42,807 bases of DNA from 2-02-FULL-48-14 sp964356195. Lineage in GTDB: Bacteria; Patescibacteriota; Gracilibacteria; UBA1369; 2-02-FULL-48-14. The position numbers and the translations under genes were made by a program. The notes beneath the pieces are model-generated. The model did not search any database. It was not told the DNA's origin and saw only the letters and a list, made by a program, of their open reading frames with translations. Below, in pieces: positions 7,562 to 15,339 of this stretch (position 1 is the first letter of the stretch; each line of letters starts with the position of its first letter). The stretch is from the NCBI GenBank assembly GCA_964356195.1, contig CAYHGP010000006.1, positions 1-42,807 on the forward strand, written 5' to 3'.

Positions 7562-9700
7562 ATGGACTGTATGTCGTATCCCTCCCTACGCAAACAGATT
7601 CTTGAACGACGGCCGGATCTTCCTATTAAGGCCATTGATTTGGCGTATGAGTTTGCGAGAAAATCCCATGGAACTCAAAAGCGTTATTCGGGCGAGGCCT
7701 ACATTGTGCATCCGGTGGAGGTGGCGCGCATTTTGCTGACTTTGAATCCCGACTTGCCCGCGATGCAAGCGGCTTTGCTACACGATGTGACGGAAGATAC
7801 TCCTGTGAAAAAAGAGGCCATTGAAGAAATTTTCGGAAAAGAAGTGGCCGATTTGGTGGAAGGTCTTGAAAAGTTGGCCGTGGTGAAAGTGCGCAAGGAA
7901 GATCCGCAGGTGGAAAAGTGGAAGAAGATGTTTTTAGCCATGGCGAAGGATGTGCGCATTGTGTTCATCAAACTGGCCGACCGACTTCATAATATGCGAA
8001 CCTTGCAACACGTGCCGCCGCACAAGCAGGAACGCATTGCGCGAGAGACTTTGGGAGTTCACGCCGCCATTGCGTCGCGACTCGGTATTTATCAAATCAA
8101 AAGCGAACTGGAGGATTTGTGTTTTCAGTACCTTTACCCGGAGGAGTACAAGGAGCTTTCGGAAAAACTTCGCACGCAGCAAGAGCGAAGTGAGGAGTGC
8201 ATGGCGTTTGCCACTTCACAACTGGAAGAACTGCTGAAACGTGAGGGAGTGAAATTTGTGGAAGTTCAGGGTCGCATGAAACACCTGTGGAGTATTTATC
8301 AAAAATTGCAGAAAAAAGAGGCGGATAGTTTGGATGATATTTATGATCTTTTTGCGGTGCGTATTATTTTGCCCGATCTTTTTCGCGGCGAGAAAGAACA
8401 GGTCTCTCATGTCTATTCGGTTCTTGGACTCCTTCACAATGAGTACATTCCTTTGCAGGATCGCTTTAAAGATTATATTGCCGTTCCAAAATCCAACGGT
8501 TACCGCAGCATACACACCACGGTTCTCGGTTTGGGTGGGGATTTGTACGACGAACCCACCGAAGTTCAGATTCGAACTTTGACTATGCACAAGGAATCCG
8601 AAATTGGAATTGCCTCGCATTGGACTTATAAGTTGGGTAAAAAAACGAGCAAGGTTTTGGATAGAAAAGTACATTTCGCCCTGCAAAATGCGCTGCAAAA
8701 GCTTAAGGTTTTGGTGAAGAGCAATCCGGAGCTGGAATCGGACGTGAGGGCGTGGGTGGAACGTTACCAATTTTTAACGCCGGACGAACGGAAAAAAATC
8801 GAGAAAAATTTAAAGGACGCCGGAGTAACTGCGGAAGATTTACTCGCCGTTAAAAAAGGACGCAGTCAGGAAGCTCCCAGTTTGCATGGCAATGTTGAGG
8901 AACAAATGGCGTGGCTTCGCGGACTCACTAAAGAGCAAAACATTAAGTCGGAAATCGATTTGTATCCGGACCGCATTTTTGTGCTTACGCCGAAGGAGAA
9001 AGTCATTGAGCTTCCTCTTGGAGCGAATCCCATTGATTTTGCTTTTGCCGTACACACCGAGGTGGGCACCAAAATGGTGAGTGCCAAAGTGAACGGGCGC
9101 ATTGTGCCTTTCGAATATGAGCTTAAGAATGGGGAAGTGGTGGAAGTGGTGACGCGCAGCAACGCGAAGCCGAATCGTTACTGGCTTTCTTTGGCGCGAA
9201 CCTCGGAGGCGCGAAGCAAAATTAAGAATTGGTTCAATAAGCAGGATAAATCTCTGAATGTGGCGGCCGGAAGGGACATGGTGAACCGCGAATTACAGCT
9301 TTTGGGGAAGCCTGTTTTGGATGACAAAATCGCCTTATTAAAAGACTACGCCGGTTTGGCGCGCACTCCCGCTGCCCGTGAACTGCTTTTGGAAAATGTT
9401 GGACTCGGTACGGTTTCTGCTTTCCAAATTGTGAAGACGGTTTACCCCGATGAAACGGCCCAGGCGCGTAAAAAGAGTGTCATCAGCGCGGTCGCCTCTT
9501 ACACCGATAAGGTTCTCGTCACCGGTGAGGAAAATTTACCGGTGGTTCTGAGCGCCTGCTGCAAACCAAAACCGCCTCATGCCATTATGGGCTACGTTAC
9601 CCGCGGCCAATTCATTCGCATCCACAAACAGAGTTGCAAGGAATTGAGTGGCCTTGAAAAGGAAAGATTCGTTAGCGCGGTGTGGAAGGAGCGGCTATGA
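7562..9700 (+). CDS. rel: Bifunctional (p)ppGpp synthetase/hydrolase Rel, lacking the ACT domain
   Basis: This stringent-response enzyme makes and degrades (p)ppGpp. Domains in order: HD hydrolase with His50, HD at 74-75, ED at 78-79 and RLHNMRTL (141-148); synthetase about 245-350 with RFKD at 301-304, SNGYRSIHT, and EVQIRT at 334-339; TGS at 471-530; a Cys-containing zinc-finger-like domain around 664-690 (ACCKP...HKQSC). RFKD is the RxKD form found in bifunctional enzymes, and the HD residues are intact, so both activities are expected. The usual C-terminal ACT/RRM domain is missing, and an unusual insert of about 70 residues lies between synthetase and TGS (about 360-440). Met 7571 is an alternative start. 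The 3' end overlaps the convergent LysE-like gene by 29 bases. Confidence 0.95.
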   Translation: MDCMSYPSLRKQILERRPDLPIKAIDLAYEFARKSHGTQKRYSGEAYIVHPVEVARILLTLNPDLPAMQAALLHDVTEDTPVKKEAIEEIFGKEVADLVEGLEKLAVVKVRKEDPQVEKWKKMFLAMAKDVRIVFIKLADRLHNMRTLQHVPPHKQERIARETLGVHAAIASRLGIYQIKSELEDLCFQYLYPEEYKELSEKLRTQQERSEECMAFATSQLEELLKREGVKFVEVQGRMKHLWSIYQKLQKKEADSLDDIYDLFAVRIILPDLFRGEKEQVSHVYSVLGLLHNEYIPLQDRFKDYIAVPKSNGYRSIHTTVLGLGGDLYDEPTEVQIRTLTMHKESEIGIASHWTYKLGKKTSKVLDRKVHFALQNALQKLKVLVKSNPELESDVRAWVERYQFLTPDERKKIEKNLKDAGVTAEDLLAVKKGRSQEAPSLHGNVEEQMAWLRGLTKEQNIKSEIDLYPDRIFVLTPKEKVIELPLGANPIDFAFAVHTEVGTKMVSAKVNGRIVPFEYELKNGEVVEVVTRSNAKPNRYWLSLARTSEARSKIKNWFNKQDKSLNVAAGRDMVNRELQLLGKPVLDDKIALLKDYAGLARTPAARELLLENVGLGTVSAFQIVKTVYPDETAQARKKSVISAVASYTDKVLVTGEENLPVVLSACCKPKPPHAIMGYVTRGQFIRIHKQSCKELSGLEKERFVSAVWKERL

Positions 9701-10298
9701 GCCTCATTCCACCATATCCAATCAGCAAAAAGCCAACTATTAAGTTTAGTGTTTGGATGAGCATTGTTGGCACGGTTTCTTTTAGTAAAGAAAGTATAAC
9801 TACCGACGTCCCCATAAATAATAATGTTGCTAATCCTGTCGCGAATCCAAAGAGATATAACTCTCTTTTTGTATAATTATATTCGACTGCTTTTGTAGCG
9901 AATAGGCTCGTAAAAAAGACAATGGTCATTGGGCTGGAAATTGTGAGAAGAAAAGTCGAGGAAAAGCTTGTAAGGAGGCTTGCAGATTGAAGGTTTGAAG
10001 TTGTTGCAATATTTCCACCGGCTATACTTTTAATGATGAAAAGACCAAATATAATCAAGACAATCGAACTGATGATACCGAAAGCTTTTTTAATTTTCTT
10101 TTTTTCGAGTAGTTTCCCGATGCCCAATATGGCAAGTGTAATATAAAGGTAATCGACTATTGTCACTGCCGTCACAGCAATAAGACCGTCGAGCAGTGAT
10201 TTTTGTAAGGCTAAATTAATGATGAAAAAGAAAACCGGTCCAATTGCCAGCTGAAGGATTAGTCCTGTTATTAAACCGTTTTTAAAGACTTTCATCAT
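9672..10298 (-). CDS. LysE/RhtB-family exporter
   Basis: Members of this family export amino acids or related small molecules. The 208-residue protein has the expected six hydrophobic segments. It opens with the family-type GLITGLILQLAIGPVFFFI, which contains the conserved Gly/Pro of the first helix, continues with a charged KKKIKKAF loop, and has SSPMTIVFFTSLFA in the middle, the counterpart of the 'NP....FF' motif. Substrate cannot be told. The gene is visibly more A+T-rich than its neighbours, which hints at acquisition. It follows the aquaporin gene by 9 bases and probably shares its promoter. Its 3' end overlaps relA by 29 bases on the other strand. Confidence 0.85.
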   Translation of the reverse strand: MMKVFKNGLITGLILQLAIGPVFFFIINLALQKSLLDGLIAVTAVTIVDYLYITLAILGIGKLLEKKKIKKAFGIISSIVLIIFGLFIIKSIAGGNIATTSNLQSASLLTSFSSTFLLTISSPMTIVFFTSLFATKAVEYNYTKRELYLFGFATGLATLLFMGTSVVILSLLKETVPTMLIQTLNLIVGFLLIGYGGMRLIAAPSTPR

Positions 10299-10307
10299 TA
10301 AGATCCC

Positions 10308-10907
10308 TTACTTTTTTTCGCCGGAAAGCAGCTTGTAAGTCCACATCCCAAGAATAGCGCCAATCACAGGACCCAGGACGTACATGAGGTTGAAGGAACC
10401 GATGGAGAGAGCGACGGCAGGATTGAGGACTCCGTTGGAAACGGAAGCGGCGATGGAAATTCCAAGGAGAAGAGAGCCACCTACTACGATCCCGAGAAGA
10501 TCTTTGGGAACGCGACCGTACATTACAGCGGCAACTCCGAAGGCGAAGAAGAAAGCACCGAAGCCTTCAGCAACGGCAATCCAAGGAGAAGTGCTCATGG
10601 CGAGTACGGCCGGGTCAACCATTTGTGCGGTGACGGCGAGAGCGGCCCAAGCTCCAAGGAATTGCGCAATCCAGTAGCCAATGGCGTCTTGCCAAGTGAT
10701 TTTCCCGATGGAAAGAGCTCCTGCAGTGATGGCTGGGTTGAGATGAGTTCCGGAAATGTGTCCGATGGTATAAACGAAAAGGCCCAAGGTCAGACCGGCA
10801 AGTACTGGAGTTGGAACGGGAAAAGTTCCTGCAAGCGAGAGCGCAACCACGAAGGCCAAAGCAAAAGTGCCGATGAACTCCGCAAGATACTTGTTGAAGT
10901 TTTTCAT
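10308..10907 (-). CDS. Aquaporin (MIP family) with altered selectivity filter
   Basis: A channel for water or small neutral solutes. The 199 residues show six hydrophobic helices and both half-helix motifs: HLNPAITAG (NPA at 57-59) and VLNPAVALS (NPA at 162-164). In nearly all aquaporins the second NPA is followed by Arg, which forms the ar/R constriction; here it is Val165. Length is at the short end of the family. It has its own strong promoter at 10931-10959 and is followed by the LysE-like gene 9 bases later. Water, glycerol or another solute are all possible, because the filter residue that normally decides this is replaced. Confidence 0.9.
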   Translation of the reverse strand: MKNFNKYLAEFIGTFALAFVVALSLAGTFPVPTPVLAGLTLGLFVYTIGHISGTHLNPAITAGALSIGKITWQDAIGYWIAQFLGAWAALAVTAQMVDPAVLAMSTSPWIAVAEGFGAFFFAFGVAAVMYGRVPKDLLGIVVGGSLLLGISIAASVSNGVLNPAVALSIGSFNLMYVLGPVIGAILGMWTYKLLSGEKK

Positions 10908-10930
10908 GGGGCGTGGGTTAGGATGGCTTC

Positions 10931-10959
10931 AGTATAGGGAAGAAAAGAGAAAGCGTCAA
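10931..10959 (-). promoter_or_regulatory. Strong promoter of the aquaporin-exporter unit
   Basis: Minus-strand TTGACG (10954-10959), exactly 17 bases, then TATACT (10931-10936). This is close to the sigma70-type consensus. The aquaporin ATG is 23 bases after the -10. The -35 lies just after the recO stop codon. Confidence 0.85.
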
Positions 10960-10962
10960 AAA

Positions 10963-11685
10963 TCAGGCTTGCACTCGTAAAGTTTTCAGCGGTTTCTCCA
11001 AATGCGGGCTAAAAAAGCCGGGGATCCATTCTTTGAGCGTTTCGTGCTCTTCTGGAAGCAGCGTGACTTTTTGGCATTCGCTGGAGGGAGCGCGGCGGAA
11101 AAACTCGAAGGCTTTGCAGTATTTGAGAGGGAAGGATGGGTGATGATTGTTGCTGCAATCGGCGCAAGCGAGAGTGCCGGCGTCGTGGTCCCAGTGAGCG
11201 TCTTCTTCCAAAGTGCGATGGCAGTGGCCGCATTGTTTGAAGCTGGGGAGAAAGCCGAGTAAATGAGCGAGTTTGATGAGCGCCACTTCGGGAATGAAGG
11301 CATGGGCGTCTTTTTGATTCAGGTCTTGCAGAGTTTCCAAAAGTAAATCGTAAACTTCGGGCTGGTGGTTTTCCTCTTGCATCGATTTTTCGAGAATTTC
11401 CAAAAATACAGACACACGGAGAATGCGATCGATATTGTTTTTGAGTTCGGAAAAACTGCATTCGGCTTGCGGGCTTTGAAGGTAAGGGTGATGTGCGGAG
11501 TGGTAAATGGTCCCGCGAATAAGGTTCATTCCCTCTAAGTGACCACGGCGGCGGGAACCCGGAACGGCCGCGCCTTTCGCGACAAGATCCAGACGTTCGC
11601 CGTCACTCGAAAGCACGGTGACGAGCAAATCTTTTTCGCCCCATTCGCGGGTGCGGAGAATGATGCCGGTGAGGTTTGTAATCAT
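10963..11685 (-). CDS. recO: DNA repair protein RecO
   Basis: RecO works with RecR (and RecF) to load RecA onto gapped DNA. The 240-residue protein starts with the OB-fold region typical of the family (TGIILRTREWGEKDLLVTVLS, seen at residues 6-26, with an RxxxE/D..L core), then GERLDLVAKGAAVPGSRRRG, then the helical domain. A four-Cys zinc site is present: CGHC near residue 152 and CADC near 174. It is the last gene of the overlapping minus-strand run 13373-10963, 26 bases after ftsX. Confidence 0.92.
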   Translation of the reverse strand: MITNLTGIILRTREWGEKDLLVTVLSSDGERLDLVAKGAAVPGSRRRGHLEGMNLIRGTIYHSAHHPYLQSPQAECSFSELKNNIDRILRVSVFLEILEKSMQEENHQPEVYDLLLETLQDLNQKDAHAFIPEVALIKLAHLLGFLPSFKQCGHCHRTLEEDAHWDHDAGTLACADCSNNHHPSFPLKYCKAFEFFRRAPSSECQKVTLLPEEHETLKEWIPGFFSPHLEKPLKTLRVQA

Positions 11686-11711
11686 CAGGCGGAACGAAGT
11701 GAAGCCTAAAA

Positions 11712-12629
11712 TTAAGAAGGGTCTAAAACGAGGGTGCGATTCAAATAGAAATTGGTGGCCAAGGTGCTGGCGATGACGCCCACGCCCACGCTCACCACGA
11801 GTTCACCGAGGAAAAGCCAAACGGGGCTGAAGTTTTCGGAAAAGTTTACGTAGTCGGAAAGTGACGTGCCTTCTAGGAAAAACATCAAAAGAAAAAAGCT
11901 GAAGAATACCGCCACCAGGCTGTAGACGCCGCCTTCAAACAAAAAGGGGAAGCGAATCATTCCGGGTTTTGCGCCCACCAGCTGCATGATTTGGATTTCG
12001 GTTTTGCGGGTGAAAATGCTGAGGTGGATGGCATTCATAATCATCAACAAGGAGCCGAAGAGGAAAGTAATCACTACACCCACGATGAGTTTTTTGGTGA
12101 ACTGCGTTACGCCAATGAGTTTTGCGGCAATGGCTTCGTTTTCCGAGGAACTTTCCGTGCTGAGGAGTAAGCCGGTGTAGGCGGATTGATCGAGATAATC
12201 TAAAACCATTTGATGTTGGTCGGGGCTTTCGGTGACAATCCTCAGGCTGGAAGGCAGCGGATTTTCAATACCATAGACGGTGAAAGGGTCCGCCTTGTCC
12301 GGGTAGAGGTCTATGAATTGTTCGAGGGCTTGGTCGCTGCTGGTGAATTCCACTTCTGTGACCACGGGAAGGGATTCCACTTCGGCAACCAGGTCGTTGA
12401 TTTCGTAGGCGGAAGTTCCTTCCTTAAGGTAAATGATGAGGTCGATTTTTTGGGCGAGCTGGTCAAGGCTGCTTTGCGTGAGGACGTTCAGCACCATAAT
12501 CACGTTGAAAATGAAGAGGATGAGCCCCATCATCACCGTGGTGGCAACGGAAAGCAGGAGGTTGCGACCCACGTTTTGCAGCGAGATGTGAGCTAGGCGG
12601 CGGAAATTGTAAGCGAGTCTTGGTCGCAT
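11712..12629 (-). CDS. ftsX: Cell-division protein FtsX
   Basis: FtsX is the membrane half of the FtsEX complex, which controls peptidoglycan hydrolases at division. The 305 residues show the standard topology: cytoplasmic N-terminus, first membrane helix at about 24-48, a large outer domain (about 50-165, with IDLIIYLKEGTSAYEI and SLPVVTEVEFTSSDQAL), then three more helices at about 180-205, 230-255 and 275-295. The loop FTRKTEIQIMQLVGAKPGMI matches the family's 'R..EI.iM.lvGA....I' motif. Its ATG lies inside the 3' end of the RibL-like gene (37-base overlap). ftsE, usually just upstream, is not in this window. Confidence 0.93.
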   Translation of the reverse strand: MRPRLAYNFRRLAHISLQNVGRNLLLSVATTVMMGLILFIFNVIMVLNVLTQSSLDQLAQKIDLIIYLKEGTSAYEINDLVAEVESLPVVTEVEFTSSDQALEQFIDLYPDKADPFTVYGIENPLPSSLRIVTESPDQHQMVLDYLDQSAYTGLLLSTESSSENEAIAAKLIGVTQFTKKLIVGVVITFLFGSLLMIMNAIHLSIFTRKTEIQIMQLVGAKPGMIRFPFLFEGGVYSLVAVFFSFFLLMFFLEGTSLSDYVNFSENFSPVWLFLGELVVSVGVGVIASTLATNFYLNRTLVLDPS

Positions 12630-13075
12630 GGAGTGGCGGTTTCGATGGAGCGGCGGATAAGCGAACTTTTGAAGGTCTGGGGTTCGAAGGCATCGAGGCG
12701 AATCACCTCGATGTCGAGTTTTTCTTTGATGAAGTAGTTCTTGAGGCCGTAGGTGAAAACATATTGATCGTAACCGAGAGCGAGGAGGTCCGGGGCGTAC
12801 TTTTTTATGACGCGGTATTTGTCGTCGGCATAACCGAGTACGGCTTTGCTCACGTGGGCGCAGGCGGCCACATCGCGAAGTCGTTTGCGTTCGTTGTATT
12901 TGGCGGCGTGACCTTTTACTTTTTTCACGGTTTCGTCACGGGCCACCACCACAATGAGTTCGGTGCCGAGGGCTTTGGCCTGCTTTAAATAATCTTCATG
13001 ACCGGCATGAAAAAAATCGAAGGTTCCAAAGGCCATGACGGTTTTGGGCCCGGTTTTGTCAGAAGAGGTTTGCAT
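12593..13075 (-). CDS. Archaeal RibL-like FMN adenylyltransferase (FAD synthetase) or related cytidylyltransferase-fold enzyme
   Basis: The fold transfers a nucleotide from CTP or ATP. Visible motifs are GTFDFFHAGH with the HxGH signature, VVARDETVKKVKG, a helix with NERKRLRDV, the segment AVLGYADDKYRVI, then PDLLALGYDQ and, late, FKSSLIRR. The VARDETVKK..KG and LGYDQ signatures are those I know from archaeal RibL, which makes FAD from FMN; glycerol-3-phosphate cytidylyltransferase is the main alternative. A stand-alone riboflavin kinase at 38271 would supply FMN. Start 13075 is chosen because it lies near the catalytic domain; the frame is open to 13111. It overlaps the upstream gene by 17 bases and ftsX by 37. 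Confidence 0.8.
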   Translation of the reverse strand: MQTSSDKTGPKTVMAFGTFDFFHAGHEDYLKQAKALGTELIVVVARDETVKKVKGHAAKYNERKRLRDVAACAHVSKAVLGYADDKYRVIKKYAPDLLALGYDQYVFTYGLKNYFIKEKLDIEVIRLDAFEPQTFKSSLIRRSIETATPCDQDSLTISAA

Positions 13076-13373
13076 CGGGGAAGCCAAAGTTAAGGTAAAG
13101 CGCGCCGGCAAAAACCGCGACGGACAGTGCGCTGCAGATTACGAACGGAACTTTCAAGTTTCCAACGATGTCTTCGAGAGTGAGCGAAAGTTGAGCGCTT
13201 CCATAGAGAAGAGCGGAAAGCAGAAAGGGCAGGTCGAGTGCATTGAAAAGCAAGGTGTCGGCAGGGTTTATGACTCCTTGAGCAATCAGCAGGGAACTGC
13301 TGACGTGCAGCCCTCCGAGGACAACGAAAAACAGGAAGGAAACGGACGCCAGACTTTGCAGTGTTTTTTGCAT
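13059..13373 (-). CDS. Small membrane protein, 104 residues
   Basis: Three hydrophobic segments are visible: about residues 8-30, 42-60 and 72-95. There is a short polar loop with LTLEDIVGNLKVP between the last two. No family was recognised. The -10 TATACT on the minus strand (13380-13385) lies only 6 bases before the ATG, so the mRNA is probably leaderless. The gene heads a run of overlapping genes (RibL-like, ftsX, recO) and overlaps the next by 17 bases. Confidence 0.65.
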   Translation of the reverse strand: MQKTLQSLASVSFLFFVVLGGLHVSSSLLIAQGVINPADTLLFNALDLPFLLSALLYGSAQLSLTLEDIVGNLKVPFVICSALSVAVFAGALYLNFGFPDANLF

Positions 13374-13412
13374 GGGTGAAGTATAGCGAAGGAATGAGTT
13401 GTTGCGCTAGAG

Positions 13413-14876
13413 TCAGTTCGTATCTACGAGTGAAAAGGACTCGTACTCTTTAACGAGTTCCCAGCCGTTTTCGGTTTTTTCCCAGTCGATTTGGTCTTTC
13501 AGTATAAGAGGGTCGCCTCCGGTTGGGCTTTCAAAACGATACAAAGTGGGGGCTCCATTTTCTAAATCCCACAGGAGCCAGTACTCTTTGGCTTCGGGGT
13601 CCTCGATTCGAACTACAATCTGTTTCAGATCGGGAGATAAAAATTGATGAACGCCCAAAGGACTCGGACTGCCCCACGAATCTTTCGAGAAACCTTGATC
13701 AAAACTTTCATTGGGGATGTGTTCGTCGTTTAAGTAAATCCCCGCCAAATGGTCTCCATCACAGTTGGCCTCTTCATACACTTTGAAGTGGTAAAGGCGA
13801 TCTTCTCTTGTGATTATTTTTTCCCACTTACAACCGTCGGTGTTTCCACCGTCTCCGCCCGTTTGGGCGATCCAAACTTGTTCGGTGAGATCCAAAAGAG
13901 ATTGAAAGACTTGTGTGATTAAACCGGTTTCTGCGTCGTACCAATCTATAACTTCGGTATGGAGGTAGCCTGTGCGCGATTCCCCCTCTCCATAGAACTG
14001 ATTGTAATTCATAAGGAATTCTTCGGCGTCGGCCTCGAAGAGCAGAGTGGCTGTTTCATCCTCGAAACTGTAAACTTCCACTTTCTCTCTGGATTCCACT
14101 GTGAAGAGGTTTCGTGGTTCCCCTTCAATTTCTGTGTGAAACCAGTTGCCTTCGTTTTCCACGAACCAACCCATAATAAAATCGTCTTCGTATTCCCAGA
14201 GCACGTGTTCTTCATCGAGCGGGCCTAAAACTGTTGGGAATTCCATGACCTCCCCGAAAAAGGAACTTTCTTTAAAACTCCTGCATTTCTCCACGGAGGC
14301 TTCAAAATCCCATGTGCAGGCGTCGTCTTCTTCAAAATCGACTGTAAATTCGCTGCTCTCCACCGGACCTTCTTGGAAATTTGCTGAGATTTCGCCCAGT
14401 TCTTGGTCTTTCGTTGTCATCTCAATGATTTGGATATCTCTGATGCCATAGGACTCATCGTCTGAAGTGAAAAAATAAGACCCTCCATCGTCGATGTAGT
14501 TTTCCTCGATTGTTTCGGTTCCAGGTTTTAAAAACTCTAGAGTCAGCAGAAAATCTTCAATGCTGATGGGGTCTAAAATGATACGAACGTAAGCTTGTTC
14601 GTAGCCTTCTTCATTTACTTGTAAATCCAAGCTTCCAATAGGCAGTATGACTAAGCCCTCATCTTCAAGGGTTCCTTGTAGTAGTTCCGGCGCTTCAAGA
14701 ATATAAGCTTCCGATCTCACAAGGTCGTCATCCCAGTCGATTGGCCCAAGGATGAGACTTTCAATGACTATTGTATTTTCCAGAGCCGTTTCTTCAATGT
14801 TTGCCGGAGTGCATCCAAATAAAGACAAGGCGGCTAGGCTCAAAAGGTAATTCAGGAGGCGCGGTGTGTCTTTCAT
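13413..14876 (-). CDS. Secreted lipoprotein of unknown function, 487 residues
   Basis: The N-terminus is a clear lipoprotein signal: basic start, hydrophobic LLNYLLSLAALSLFGC with the lipobox ending in Cys22. The mature protein is very acidic with beta-rich character and few motifs. It ends with a region containing FLSPDLKQIVVRIEDPEAK, which resembles a beta-propeller-type 'SPD....v' blade. A similar segment (FSPDQTWMLLEFQD) ends the HAAS-type membrane protein encoded divergently at 15332. The two may act in one envelope-sensing module. No known domain was recognised. Confidence 0.8.
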   Translation of the reverse strand: MKDTPRLLNYLLSLAALSLFGCTPANIEETALENTIVIESLILGPIDWDDDLVRSEAYILEAPELLQGTLEDEGLVILPIGSLDLQVNEEGYEQAYVRIILDPISIEDFLLTLEFLKPGTETIEENYIDDGGSYFFTSDDESYGIRDIQIIEMTTKDQELGEISANFQEGPVESSEFTVDFEEDDACTWDFEASVEKCRSFKESSFFGEVMEFPTVLGPLDEEHVLWEYEDDFIMGWFVENEGNWFHTEIEGEPRNLFTVESREKVEVYSFEDETATLLFEADAEEFLMNYNQFYGEGESRTGYLHTEVIDWYDAETGLITQVFQSLLDLTEQVWIAQTGGDGGNTDGCKWEKIITREDRLYHFKVYEEANCDGDHLAGIYLNDEHIPNESFDQGFSKDSWGSPSPLGVHQFLSPDLKQIVVRIEDPEAKEYWLLWDLENGAPTLYRFESPTGGDPLILKDQIDWEKTENGWELVKEYESFSLVDTN

Positions 14877-14938
14877 GGCCTAGGTTTATTGGACCGAACT
14901 CAGCATAGCGATGCGGGAATGACTTTGCTAGATTGATA

Positions 14939-14979
14939 TTGAAATTCTCTTGCGGCTAGATACTATGTACTATACAGTA
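14939..14979 (+). promoter_or_regulatory. Promoter and candidate PadR operator
   Basis: TTGAAA (14939-14944), 16 bases, then TACTAT (14961-14966). Immediately after it lies an imperfect 12-bp palindrome TACTATACAGTA (14968-14979; 10 of 12 positions symmetrical), at the expected transcription start. PadR proteins commonly repress their own operons through such sites, so autorepression is a reasonable inference. Confidence 0.5.
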
Positions 14980-15000
14980 AGTTCACTTTAAGCTTAATTT

Positions 15001-15339
15001 ATGCATTTTTCCAAAGAAATTTTGAAAGGAAGTATTGAAATCATTGTCCTTCAGGCTCTCAAGGAGTCGAGCGAGGCTTACGGTTATCAATTGCTCACGT
15101 CTATACAAGAAATGAGCGAGGGTACTTTTGATTTCCAGGAAAGCACGCTTTATCCTTTGCTTTATCGACTTGAGGAGAAGGGCTTGCTGAGCAGTGATCG
15201 AAAGAAAGCTCCGAGCGGCAAGGAACGACGTTACTACCGTTTGACGCCTAAGGGCAGCAAGATTCTTGCTGAGAAACGCATTGAACTGGGTCATTTCATA
15301 AAAGGTATGAATAAAATTTTAAAGTTCAATCATGAATAA
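15001..15339 (+). CDS. PadR-family transcriptional regulator
   Basis: A 112-residue winged-helix repressor. The family pattern is complete: EILKGSIEIIVLQALKE, then EAYGYQLLTSIQEMSEG, then ESTLYPLLYRLEEKGLL, then GKERRYYRLTPKGSKIL. The C-terminal dimerisation helix is short, as in the PadR-s2 group. The start codon overlaps nothing upstream and the 3' end overlaps the HAAS gene by 8 bases, so the two are translationally coupled. PadR/HAAS pairs usually regulate envelope or stress functions in response to an unknown ligand. Confidence 0.93.
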   Translation: MHFSKEILKGSIEIIVLQALKESSEAYGYQLLTSIQEMSEGTFDFQESTLYPLLYRLEEKGLLSSDRKKAPSGKERRYYRLTPKGSKILAEKRIELGHFIKGMNKILKFNHE

